Assembly: GCA_016742255.1 (NCBI GenBank) | Contig: JACVCB010000021.1 | Span: 1-63,130 of the forward strand | Source of the DNA: Leptospira sp. | GTDB taxonomy: Bacteria > Spirochaetota > Leptospiria > Leptospirales > Leptospiraceae | Direction of reading: 5' to 3' | DNA: 63,130 nt | In this document: piece after piece, positions 19,984 to 28,499 of the stretch | How positions within the stretch are numbered: the stretch's first letter is position 1 | Layout of the letters: every line of letters begins with the position of its first letter | Made by a program: the position numbers and the translations under genes | The notes under the pieces: generated by a model | Seen by the model: only the letters and a program-made list of their open reading frames with translations | Told to the model about the DNA's origin: nothing | Database searches by the model: none

Positions 19984-22471
19984 ATCGATTCTGATTGGGA
20001 TTCTTTTTCTTTTTTTGGGATTCCCTGCTTATGCAGTTAGCATCAAGGCAAAACTAATTAATCCGAAAAAGGAAATGGCTGAAAAAAACCTTTCTGTATT
20101 AATTTTTGAAACTAAAAAATTTGCACAAACAGATGCAGAAGGAAATGTCACATTAGAATTCCCTACTTCTGGTGAGTACACCTTACGTCTATTACGTGAT
20201 ACAGGGATTCAAGAGATTCGAATTTCAGTAGGCAATGAAGATGAATCAAGAACTATTTATACTGAAAAAAAATCGACTGCACCTAAGTCAGGGATTGTTG
20301 TAGAGGGTGAAAGAGAAAAAACTGTAGCTTCCAGGACAAAAGTCAGATACGAAGAAATCAAACGTATGCCAGGTACTTTTGGTGAAGCCTTAAGAGCCTT
20401 AGAAACATTACCAGGTGTCATTCCTAATATTGGTTTCGGAGGAGGTGCAAATGGAATCATTGTACGTGGTGCTAACCCAGCTGCGAATACATATCTTTAC
20501 GATGATTTACCAATCTTATACCCTTTTCACTTAGATGGACTTACATCTGTTATTCACAATGATTTAATCAAATCAATTGACTTATATTCTGGGGCATATC
20601 CAGCAAACTTCAATAATGCGACTGGTGGTATCATAGAAATAGAAACTGTTGACTCAGTGCAAAAAACAAAAGGTGCATTCCAAGTATCTCTCTGGAATAC
20701 AACTGCTTATGCAGCAACACCTACATCAGGTGGAAAAGGGTATTTGGCAATTGCAGGAAAACTTGGTTATCTAGATAAAACTTTAGGTGCCAGTGGACTA
20801 TTACCTGAAGGAATCCGATTACCTAGATACAATGATTCACAAATCAAATATGTTCATAACTTTACACCTGAACACCAAATTTCATTTTATAATTTAACAG
20901 CACAGGATAACTTTGCTATCAATGTTCCAAACAAACCTGCAAACGATCCTACCTCATCACAACTTGCACTACTTGGAGGCGCAAAAGCAAGTTTCGGACA
21001 AAGTTTTAGAACCACAGCACTCCGTTATACTTGGATCCCTGGAGATAAATTCCAAAATAGAATTACACTCATTAACTTCGATCCAATTGGAGAATACAAT
21101 GTTGGAGTTGGTTCGATCCAAGGAAAACAATACCAAAGAGGAAGTTATGTTGGTGTTAGGCAAGATGCCTATTGGACAGCAACAAAATTCCTAAAAGTTG
21201 ATTTTGGAACCGAAGTGCGTAGATTCTCTTTCAGAGATTATGGTACCGAAGTTGCACTCAGAGACCCTACAAATCCATCACCTAATCCTTATAACTCTGC
21301 GAATCCTGATTTTGTAGGAAGACCCATCAGTATCAAAGGTATTTCTCCGTATTACAACGCTTATACTACACTACATTTTAAATTTGGTAACTTCTTATTC
21401 GAACCTGGTGCTAGGTATGACTATGTGCAAGTAACTGGAAACGGTGCCTTAACCCCAAGAGCAACTGCATCCTATACATTCCCCGAAGTCGGAAAGGGTA
21501 TGACCATTTATGGAAGTGGCGGGGATGTATCACGTTTTCCACTGACTACAAATTTTAACTCAGAAACAGGTAACCCAGATTTAAGATTTGAACGTGCAAG
21601 GAAAGTAAGTGCAGGGATTGATCAAAAAATTGACCAAGTATGGCAAGTAAAAGTCGAGTTTTTTAAAAACGAATTCACTGATACAATCATTGATGATCCA
21701 TATGTATCCACCCCAGTTGGATTAAATCCCGATAAATCACAATGGTTAACACAACCTATTGTTGCTAACCGACCACTTAACTATTCTAACAGAGCTTCTG
21801 GTTGGTCACATGGATATGAATTACTCATCCGTAAAAATGCAAGACCTGGAACTCGTGATTGGTTTGGTTGGATTTCCTATACGTGGTCACAATCATTTCA
21901 AAACTCAAACTTGTATCAGATTTATGATGGAGATACGACTCAAATTGGCGGTATCGAAAGAAAAATCTTAGCTGCTTATTTTCCTAACTCAATTGAACAA
22001 TTAGCACCTTGGGACCGTACTCATGTGGCAAACGTAATTTATGGCTGGAGGGTGAATGAAGGTTTCCAAATTGGTGGTCGATGGAGTTACTTGACTTCAT
22101 TACCTTCCAGACCTATCGTAGGTGATGATGGTGGAAGATTTTCTAACCCTTTAAATGGTTTAACCTATTGGAATCCACAGTATTCCAACAATCCGTACAC
22201 GTCAGAATATGGATATGTCAAAAGAGGAACCGATTATCACAGGTTAGATGTTCGATTTGATATTTTTGAAAATTATTCATGGGGTTATTTAAACTGGTAT
22301 TTAGAAATTGTAAACGTGTACATGCGTAAAAACAAAAATGGATTCGATTTTGATAATTCCAAACCATTCTCTGCAACTAACCCAAGAGAAAATGATACAT
22401 TCGGAACACTGCAATTGCCAGGTGGAACGGTAATACCATTTTTCAACGTAGGTATGGAGGTACATTTCTAA
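19955..22471 (+). CDS. TonB-dependent outer-membrane receptor
   Basis: The 838-residue protein has a signal peptide ending around AYA (residues 1-28). A carboxypeptidase-regulatory-like beta domain follows (~30-95), then a plug domain (~115-235) with LETLPGV, GFGGGANGIIVRGANP and NNATGGIIEIET, and a long beta-barrel ending FFNVGMEVHF with the usual C-terminal Phe. It imports a ligand across the outer membrane using energy from ExbB-ExbD-TonB, which are encoded just downstream. The substrate is not evident; no riboswitch or Fur-like box was noticed upstream. Confidence 0.94.
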   Translation: MKLAKFKLNKSILIGILFLFLGFPAYAVSIKAKLINPKKEMAEKNLSVLIFETKKFAQTDAEGNVTLEFPTSGEYTLRLLRDTGIQEIRISVGNEDESRTIYTEKKSTAPKSGIVVEGEREKTVASRTKVRYEEIKRMPGTFGEALRALETLPGVIPNIGFGGGANGIIVRGANPAANTYLYDDLPILYPFHLDGLTSVIHNDLIKSIDLYSGAYPANFNNATGGIIEIETVDSVQKTKGAFQVSLWNTTAYAATPTSGGKGYLAIAGKLGYLDKTLGASGLLPEGIRLPRYNDSQIKYVHNFTPEHQISFYNLTAQDNFAINVPNKPANDPTSSQLALLGGAKASFGQSFRTTALRYTWIPGDKFQNRITLINFDPIGEYNVGVGSIQGKQYQRGSYVGVRQDAYWTATKFLKVDFGTEVRRFSFRDYGTEVALRDPTNPSPNPYNSANPDFVGRPISIKGISPYYNAYTTLHFKFGNFLFEPGARYDYVQVTGNGALTPRATASYTFPEVGKGMTIYGSGGDVSRFPLTTNFNSETGNPDLRFERARKVSAGIDQKIDQVWQVKVEFFKNEFTDTIIDDPYVSTPVGLNPDKSQWLTQPIVANRPLNYSNRASGWSHGYELLIRKNARPGTRDWFGWISYTWSQSFQNSNLYQIYDGDTTQIGGIERKILAAYFPNSIEQLAPWDRTHVANVIYGWRVNEGFQIGGRWSYLTSLPSRPIVGDDGGRFSNPLNGLTYWNPQYSNNPYTSEYGYVKRGTDYHRLDVRFDIFENYSWGYLNWYLEIVNVYMRKNKNGFDFDNSKPFSATNPRENDTFGTLQLPGGTVIPFFNVGMEVHF

Positions 22472-22974
22472 TGAAATTTTTGTCCTACTTAGTTGTGATA
22501 CTTATTTTTATCAATTGTGCAGAAGATAAAAAATTTGAAGATTCATATAAAGAAACAGTATTACTTCAATACTTGGCTACTCCAAATGCGCCACAAGAAA
22601 CATGCGAAACAATGATTACAAACAAAGATCTTTGTTTCCAAGCTTATTACACTTCGATTGGTGGAAGTTTTACGGCAACCAGTGCGACTGTCAAAACCCA
22701 AACTTGCCAAGGTTTAATCACGAGTCCATTGTATAAAAATTTGTCGAGCATTGCGCAGACGTGTTCTTTTAATTGCCAATCGACTGATTGGAAAACGAAA
22801 ACAAATGCAGGAACATGTGGACAATTAAGTTTTACTGCACTGATTGAAGCAAGTATTACAAGTCCAACTGCAACTGCTTGTTTGCGATCTTGTTTTGCAA
22901 CAACAAACAATCAGATAACAAACGATCAAATACCTTTGTATTTTTTATTTAATAACATTCAAGACGGAGATTGA
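22471..22974 (+). CDS. Cys-rich lipoprotein linked to the TonB receptor
   Basis: The 167-residue protein starts MKFLSYLVVILIFINC, a lipoprotein signal. The mature part contains eight more Cys (ETCETM, DLCFQ, QTCQG, QTCSFNC, GTCGQ, ACLRSC), which suggests several disulfides. No known family. The ATG shares a base with the receptor stop (TAATG), a tight coupling that implies the two products act together, perhaps as a receptor-associated surface lipoprotein. The exbB gene follows after one base. Confidence 0.8.
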   Translation: MKFLSYLVVILIFINCAEDKKFEDSYKETVLLQYLATPNAPQETCETMITNKDLCFQAYYTSIGGSFTATSATVKTQTCQGLITSPLYKNLSSIAQTCSFNCQSTDWKTKTNAGTCGQLSFTALIEASITSPTATACLRSCFATTNNQITNDQIPLYFLFNNIQDGD

Positions 22975-22975
22975 C

Positions 22976-23590
22976 ATGCAGGAATATGTAGAATTAGGTG
23001 AAGAATTAGTTTTTGTTGCTATGGGAGTAGCAAGCGTTATCGCACTTGCTGTGTTTGCCGAAAGACTTATTTACTATAAAAAAACTTTAGGTAAAAAGAA
23101 CGAAGCATACTTATCTGAAGTTAGAAACTCACTCCAAGAAGAACCTGAAATTCATTGGAAAACGGATGCGGGAGAAGAATCAATTTACAACCGATTCATT
23201 CAATTTGCATTAAAACAGTTAAAACTCGGACGTAAAGGTCTAGATGAAAGCCTAGAAGGACAAATTTTATCTGAGAAATTAGAGTTAGAAAAACGATTAC
23301 CAATTTTAAACACGTTAGGAAATAACGCTCCCTTTATCGGACTTTTAGGAACTGTCCTTGGTGTCATCAAAGCATTCTATGGGTTAGGGACACTGGGTAG
23401 CTCTGGTGCAGAGGTTGTGATGCGTTCTATCTCAACTGCACTCCTTGCAACGGCTGCTGGTCTTGCTGTGGCGATTCCTGTGGTAATGGCAAATAATTAC
23501 TTTTCCAGAAAAGCAAAGGTGATTTTGCAAAACCTTGAAATTTTGAAAAAAGAACTACTCTCTTATCAAATGAATAAGACAAAGGTATAA
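22976..23590 (+). CDS. exbB: ExbB/TolQ/MotA-type proton channel protein
   Basis: This 204-residue inner-membrane protein has a first transmembrane segment at about residues 10-30, a cytoplasmic loop, and two closely spaced C-terminal segments (NNAPFIGLLGTVLGVIKAFYGL and ISTALLATAAGLAVAIPVVMA). This is the MotA/TolQ/ExbB pattern. With ExbD it forms the proton-driven motor that powers TonB. The gene lies in a TonB locus, which favours ExbB over TolQ. Confidence 0.93.
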   Translation: MQEYVELGEELVFVAMGVASVIALAVFAERLIYYKKTLGKKNEAYLSEVRNSLQEEPEIHWKTDAGEESIYNRFIQFALKQLKLGRKGLDESLEGQILSEKLELEKRLPILNTLGNNAPFIGLLGTVLGVIKAFYGLGTLGSSGAEVVMRSISTALLATAAGLAVAIPVVMANNYFSRKAKVILQNLEILKKELLSYQMNKTKV

Positions 23591-23592
23591 TT

Positions 23593-23994
23593 ATGGCTGG
23601 AGCATCAGGACCACAAGACGAAGAAATAGGAAGTATCAACATCACTCCCATGGTGGACGTGATTTTAGTACTTCTCGTAATTTTTATGGTAACAGCAAAC
23701 TTCTTAAAAAAAGAAAGTTTAAATATTAATTTACCAAAAGTGCAAGCAGCTGATCCAAACGTAGCGGAATCAGTTCAAGTAGCAATAACCAAAACAGGTG
23801 CTATTCTGTTAGAAGGAAAGGACACTGACATTACAGGCCTTGTTCGAAACCTAGAAAGAGAAGCCAAAATAAGACCTAACATGCGTTTGACATTATCTGC
23901 TGATGAAAGTTTGCCTTATGGAAAAATTACGGAGCTGATGGGAATCATCCGAAAAGCCGGAGTGACAAAAATTGCCCTCAGTGTAAAAAAATGA
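23593..23994 (+). CDS. exbD: ExbD/TolR biopolymer transport protein
   Basis: The 133-residue protein has one N-terminal transmembrane helix containing the conserved proton-carrying Asp (INITPMVDVILVLLVIFMV) and a periplasmic domain ending in the typical KITELMGIIRKAGVTKIAL. It sits two bases after exbB and overlaps the TonB gene by four bases (ATGA), so the three are one translation unit. Confidence 0.94.
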   Translation: MAGASGPQDEEIGSINITPMVDVILVLLVIFMVTANFLKKESLNINLPKVQAADPNVAESVQVAITKTGAILLEGKDTDITGLVRNLEREAKIRPNMRLTLSADESLPYGKITELMGIIRKAGVTKIALSVKK

Positions 23995-24644
23995 ATCGGT
24001 TTGTTGAACTCTTAGTAAAGTTCAAATCTTCTATCAAACAAAATAAGGAACGTGTATTTCATATCTGTTTGGCTGGAAGTTTATTCATACATACTGCAAC
24101 GTATGCAGGATACCGAATTAGCCAACTCAGAGGGGATGAAGTTGTAGAAGATTCTGCTTTTGAGGATGTAGATGTAAATTTTGAAGAAATTCCTCCAGAA
24201 TTAATTGGAGGCACATCTTCACCTGCTCCTATTGAAAAACAAGAATGGGTAGAGGGAAGTAACAAAGATAAGGCGGATGAACCAGACAATTCTGATATCA
24301 ATCCAAATCAATTATCTGGGAATGGCACTGACAAAGATGGTTATTTGTTTTCGTTTAATGGAGACAAAATGCCGACCGCAATCATCGACTTTGATTTAAA
24401 GGAATACTTTCCACCGCAAGCAAAAGCAGCGAACATAATGGAAAAACAAGTAGTACTACTTGTCCAAGTTAATGAAGATGGAAGTTTACAATCTGCAAAA
24501 ATTGTTTCTGGAAGAGCTGGGTACGGCTTTGATGAGGCTGCTTTAAAACTGATTAAGAGAGTTCGATTTAGCCCAGGATATGTGCAAGGCCAACCAAAAA
24601 AAATGGCCCATCGTTTGCCGATCACTTTCTCACTCGAAGACTAA
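23991..24644 (+). CDS. TonB family energy transducer
   Basis: The 217-residue protein has an N-terminal membrane anchor (~20-42), an acidic periplasmic linker (~45-125) without the long Pro-Lys stretch of enterobacterial TonB, and a C-terminal TonB domain (VQVNEDGSLQSAKIVSGRAG, then FDEAALKLIKRVRFSPG). It transmits energy from ExbB-ExbD to the outer-membrane receptor encoded upstream. The C-terminus ends shortly after PITFSLED, as expected for the fold. Confidence 0.9.
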   Translation: MNRFVELLVKFKSSIKQNKERVFHICLAGSLFIHTATYAGYRISQLRGDEVVEDSAFEDVDVNFEEIPPELIGGTSSPAPIEKQEWVEGSNKDKADEPDNSDINPNQLSGNGTDKDGYLFSFNGDKMPTAIIDFDLKEYFPPQAKAANIMEKQVVLLVQVNEDGSLQSAKIVSGRAGYGFDEAALKLIKRVRFSPGYVQGQPKKMAHRLPITFSLED

Positions 24645-24649
24645 TCTAA

Positions 24650-26563
24650 ATGGGAATTATAGTAGGCAAATTTTTAGAAAAACCATATCTATCAATTTGC
24701 TTATTGTTTTTAATTACGTCTGTTTCTATTACTTCGTATGTTTATTCTCTTTTAAAACCAAAAGACAATTCAATTTCAGAATATTACTTATCCCAAAATG
24801 CTGACTATTTTGTAGGAGATATTCCTGCAGATGATTCTGGTAAAATTGACTTTCAAAAAATGCATAAAGTGTATTGGTTATCCACATCTGGTTGGATCAA
24901 TGATGAGGAATTCAAACGAATTACAGATTCAGAATACATTTGGCTAAGATCCAAAGCATTTTCAACCTTTGAAAATGAAGATCTACACTTCTTACTGGAA
25001 CATGCAGGATTAAATATTGAAATTTTTAATGAATTTGGTGATTCCATTTTTAAATATGGAGAATTTGCGGATTCAAATTACTTACCAAACATTTTCCAAT
25101 CGAAATTTTCATGGGTAAAAATCCCAAAAGATAAATCAGAATATTATTATTTACGATTATTTCACAAAAAGGGAATTTTATTTTCCATCACCATAATCGA
25201 CAATCTAATCGGTAAACAAACTGCTCTTTACCGAGAAATCGCATTAAAAAATTTAACCACCATCTTTTTCCATTCGTTTTTTATGATGATAGGCATCATA
25301 TGTGCACTAGTCTATTTTATTGAATTCAAAAAACAATATAACATACTCTTAGATTTTTCTTCTTTTTCACTATGTTTTGGAATTTTAGGACTAACTTCAA
25401 ACGAATTTATACGTTACCTATTTACCAATACCCAAACATTATACGTTTTATCTGTTATTTCTTCCAACTTTGTATTCATACCAATGTTATCTGGTGTTAG
25501 AAGATTGTTTGGAAGTGGATCTTTCAAAGTGTTAGATTACCTAATCTACATTGATGTTTTTATTTGTTCACTAACAACTATACTAGTATTTTCTCTTCCA
25601 TTCTCTGATATTTCTCATTCATTTCTCATCAGCACTCGCAGTTTTTTTATCATATTCAATTTGATCAATATCTTGGGACCGATTTTGATCACGTATGAAG
25701 CTTGGAAAAAAGGAAGTAAGGAAGCACTTGGTCACTTCATTGGTTTTAGTATTACTTTATTTCTAGTGATTTTAGAAATATTTTTAGCAATCAAATACAA
25801 TGATACTTCGCCATCTGGAATCGTATTTTGGGGTGTGTTGTTTGGAGTGATCTCACAAGGATTTGCTTTGGAGAGAACTTTGTTTAATGATAGGCAAAAA
25901 GCCTTACTCTATAAAGAAGATTTACTGAAAGCCGAAAAAACTCTCAAAGAAAGTCAGTTAAAAACATTACAAACAAAAATGAATCCACATTATTTGTTTA
26001 ATTCACTGAATACAATTCATGCATTACACAAAATCAAACCAGAGCTAATTGGTGATGCAATTATGAGCCTTGCCAATAATTACCGTTTTATTTCTGACAG
26101 AACGGATAGAGATTGGATTCCATTCGAAGAGGAATGGAATTTTCTAGAAGACTATTTACACTTACAAAAACTTAGATTTTATGACACAATTCAAATAGAC
26201 TTTAAAAAAACGGGAGACTTTTCCTCCGTTATTTTACCTCCTTTGTTATTACAACCTATCATTGAAAATTCATTTAAACATGGATTTAGAAGTTCGTCGG
26301 CTGTACAATTCCAATTATTCATTCATGCAAAGATGATCAAAGATTCAGTGTTTAGTTTTGTTGTCTATGATAATGGAACAGGAATATCAGATGATTTATT
26401 ATCAGACAAACAAAAGTTAATGAGTCGTTCTTTAGGAAACATCAAAGAAAGGCTCAAAAATCTTTACACTGACTTTAGCTTTGAAATTACAAAAAATTAT
26501 CCAGAAGGAACAAGAACAGAAATCGAAATCATATTAACTTCTAAAGTTCAGATATCTTCCTAA
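24650..26563 (+). CDS. Membrane sensor histidine kinase of the LytS/YehU type
   Basis: The 637-residue protein has an N-terminal anchor, an extracytoplasmic domain (~40-190) and about seven transmembrane segments (~200-415). A kinase core of the His_kinase (PF06580) type follows, with H447 in MNPHYLFNSLNTIHAL, an N box (PIIENSFKHGF) and a G box (YDNGTGISDD). Such kinases phosphorylate LytTR regulators. The only LytTR gene in view is at 17999, on the other side of the TonB genes. It begins six bases after the TonB gene, so the sensor is probably made with the transporter. Its 3' end overlaps the SCO gene by 23 bases. Confidence 0.9.
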   Translation: MGIIVGKFLEKPYLSICLLFLITSVSITSYVYSLLKPKDNSISEYYLSQNADYFVGDIPADDSGKIDFQKMHKVYWLSTSGWINDEEFKRITDSEYIWLRSKAFSTFENEDLHFLLEHAGLNIEIFNEFGDSIFKYGEFADSNYLPNIFQSKFSWVKIPKDKSEYYYLRLFHKKGILFSITIIDNLIGKQTALYREIALKNLTTIFFHSFFMMIGIICALVYFIEFKKQYNILLDFSSFSLCFGILGLTSNEFIRYLFTNTQTLYVLSVISSNFVFIPMLSGVRRLFGSGSFKVLDYLIYIDVFICSLTTILVFSLPFSDISHSFLISTRSFFIIFNLINILGPILITYEAWKKGSKEALGHFIGFSITLFLVILEIFLAIKYNDTSPSGIVFWGVLFGVISQGFALERTLFNDRQKALLYKEDLLKAEKTLKESQLKTLQTKMNPHYLFNSLNTIHALHKIKPELIGDAIMSLANNYRFISDRTDRDWIPFEEEWNFLEDYLHLQKLRFYDTIQIDFKKTGDFSSVILPPLLLQPIIENSFKHGFRSSSAVQFQLFIHAKMIKDSVFSFVVYDNGTGISDDLLSDKQKLMSRSLGNIKERLKNLYTDFSFEITKNYPEGTRTEIEIILTSKVQISS

Positions 26564-27095
26564 GTTCTGTTGCAAGTGCATTTCCAGAAACCCCACCTGG
26601 AAATGTTTTGATGGTTTGCTGATTTTGATCCAATACATAAATAAAATTGGAGTGATCAATCCTGTAAGAATTTCCTTCTCCAACCTTTTCTTTCACAATT
26701 CCAAATATTTTTGTCAAAGTCTCTAAACTTTCAACGTTCGGAGAGAGTGCAGTTAAATTTTTACTGGGAAAGTTTTTTACATACTTTTCTAAAGTAGCCG
26801 GAGAGTCTCTTTCAGGATCTAACGTAATAAACACAAATTGAAACTCTTTAGCACGTTCCCCCAATATCAACGAGGCCCTACCAAAATTTGTCAATGTTAG
26901 TGGGCACATATCTGGACAATGTGAAAATCCAAAGTATAATACCGATTTTTTTTCAGACCAAAATTGTGGGTTTAAACTGTGACCATCGGGAAGAACAAAT
27001 CCTAACCGATTCCATACTTCCTGATTCAGTACATTTTTTGATTGGCATCCGAAACTAACGAAAAAAATAAAAATAAAACAGATCAGTCTAATCAT
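26541..27095 (-). CDS. SCO1/SenC/PrrC copper chaperone lipoprotein
   Basis: With the ATG at 27095 the protein begins MIRLICFIFIFFVSFGC, a lipoprotein signal; a TTG seven codons upstream is the other option. The thioredoxin-like SCO domain has the copper-binding C60-PDM-C64 and a conserved His in RIDHSNFIYVLD (about 150). SCO proteins deliver copper to cytochrome oxidase CuA or keep copper-site thiols reduced. Here no oxidase subunit is nearby; the gene follows a multicopper oxidase, so metallation of that enzyme or of the cupredoxin is a reasonable inference. Confidence 0.92.
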   Translation of the reverse strand: MIRLICFIFIFFVSFGCQSKNVLNQEVWNRLGFVLPDGHSLNPQFWSEKKSVLYFGFSHCPDMCPLTLTNFGRASLILGERAKEFQFVFITLDPERDSPATLEKYVKNFPSKNLTALSPNVESLETLTKIFGIVKEKVGEGNSYRIDHSNFIYVLDQNQQTIKTFPGGVSGNALATELRKISEL

Positions 27096-27097
27096 AA

Positions 27098-28159
27098 TTA
27101 AACGGCTACGATCCAACCCATTCCTCCATTTTCAGCCATATGCGTTTGATGAGGATGAAACATGTACCGACCCTTCTTCTTAAGCACAAATTCGATCACA
27201 ACTCGTTCCGTCTGTCCTATTGTTACCACATCAGAATGACCATCAGGAATTGTAGATCCTAAACTTCTGATGATATCAAAGGTTTGTGCATGCAAATGGA
27301 AAGTCATCACGGGTTCTCTTTCCATCATATTCTGTATATAAAATCGAACTCGTTCCCCGACAGGAACTTTCATAGGATATCGATCATAAATCCCAGCGAT
27401 TCCATTCCAAGTATAAAAATCATTCTTACCTTGGCCTTTAGTATCCCATCCAGAAAAAGTTAATACAAATTCATGAGCTGGTTTTCGTTTGATTGGAGGA
27501 TCAACTAATAAAGCACCATACAAACCTTTGGCGGTATGTACCATGAGTGGTGGCACATGGCAATGGTATGGATGTAATCCAACTGGACCTGCTTCAATGG
27601 TGTAGGTTCGTTCTCCAAAAGCAGGAATTGGTTCCCAACCATCTTCCATTGGATCATGAGTTCCATGAAAGTGAAGTGAGTGTGGATCAGGACTTGAATT
27701 TTTTACATGGATTCGCAAATTATCCCCTAAATTGGCTCGTAAGATTGGGCCTGGAACAATTCCATCAAATGTCCATGCTTGGTAATTTACATTATGGGCA
27801 ATATTAACACTCAATGGAAAAAGATTTAGATTAAAATCCTTTGTTTTATTCTTACCATTACTATAGTTAGGTGGAAAGTAAAAACGTTCCGTATAATCTT
27901 CTTTGATAAAAAAAGGAGGGTGTGCCATACTCCCGTATGTATTTGTTCCTCGTAAACTACCTGCGACACCAATGGAGTTTTGATAATTATCACTGACACT
28001 CGGAGTAGTTACGATCCCAAAATTTGTAGAAGCAGATGGATCAGAAGGTGCACATAACTCATTGGATTTTTTAGAGTTAAAGCCAATGGAACCAAAAATT
28101 GATCCCACAAAACCCATTACACCAAATCCAATTGTAGTTAAAAAACTTTTCCGATCCAT
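27098..28159 (-). CDS. Two-domain multicopper oxidase (type-C-like)
   Basis: With the ATG at 28159 the protein has 353 residues and a twin-arginine-like leader (DRKSFLTT, RK instead of RR). Domain 1 carries H163-F-H165 and H199-C200-H201 with H208, so a type 1 copper site with the trinuclear ligands beside it. Domain 2 carries H288-L-H290 and H335-P-H337 but no Cys. T1 in domain 1 only is the two-domain type C pattern, related to nitrite reductase and small laccase. The usual axial Met position aligns with L213 (GLYG). The substrate is unknown. A TTG three codons upstream is less likely, given the AGGA ribosome site. Confidence 0.85.
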   Translation of the reverse strand: MDRKSFLTTIGFGVMGFVGSIFGSIGFNSKKSNELCAPSDPSASTNFGIVTTPSVSDNYQNSIGVAGSLRGTNTYGSMAHPPFFIKEDYTERFYFPPNYSNGKNKTKDFNLNLFPLSVNIAHNVNYQAWTFDGIVPGPILRANLGDNLRIHVKNSSPDPHSLHFHGTHDPMEDGWEPIPAFGERTYTIEAGPVGLHPYHCHVPPLMVHTAKGLYGALLVDPPIKRKPAHEFVLTFSGWDTKGQGKNDFYTWNGIAGIYDRYPMKVPVGERVRFYIQNMMEREPVMTFHLHAQTFDIIRSLGSTIPDGHSDVVTIGQTERVVIEFVLKKKGRYMFHPHQTHMAENGGMGWIVAV

Positions 28160-28175
28160 TGTCTTCAATCCTACT

Positions 28176-28487
28176 TTAAATGTGAGAGATTAAACTTAAT
28201 GCCCAAACAATTACAAATACTGCCAGTCCACCACCTACCGCAATCTGTTTGAATTTTTTCTCATATTCTGTATCGATAAAGAGTAAATACAAAGCAGGAC
28301 CAATTACGGGAACAACCAAAATCACAAGTGACCAAGTCACTTGTTTGATCGTTGTCATATCCTTTTGTTTCGATAAACCAAACAAAGCAAGAGGAGCCCA
28401 AACCATTGTTAAAACGAATGGCAAGTAATACGCATACGATCCGATAAAATATGTCCAAAAACCTGGATTTGCAAAATTTGTTTCCAT
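28176..28487 (-). CDS. Small three-TM membrane protein, PLDc_N-like
   Basis: The 103-residue protein has three hydrophobic segments. The middle one, VILVVPVIGPALYLLF, resembles the PLDc_N signature (P.IG...Y). Its whole length resembles the C-terminal membrane region of the adjacent 657-residue protein: a LPF segment, then P.IG..(L/V)YL...D, then a GG-starting last helix. It is thus a free-standing paralogue of that domain. A TAGGAG ribosome site precedes the ATG. It lies between the cupredoxin fusion and the multicopper oxidase genes; a subunit or assembly role is inferred. Confidence 0.8.
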   Translation of the reverse strand: METNFANPGFWTYFIGSYAYYLPFVLTMVWAPLALFGLSKQKDMTTIKQVTWSLVILVVPVIGPALYLLFIDTEYEKKFKQIAVGGGLAVFVIVWALSLISHI

Positions 28488-28499
28488 AAAAAACTCCTA

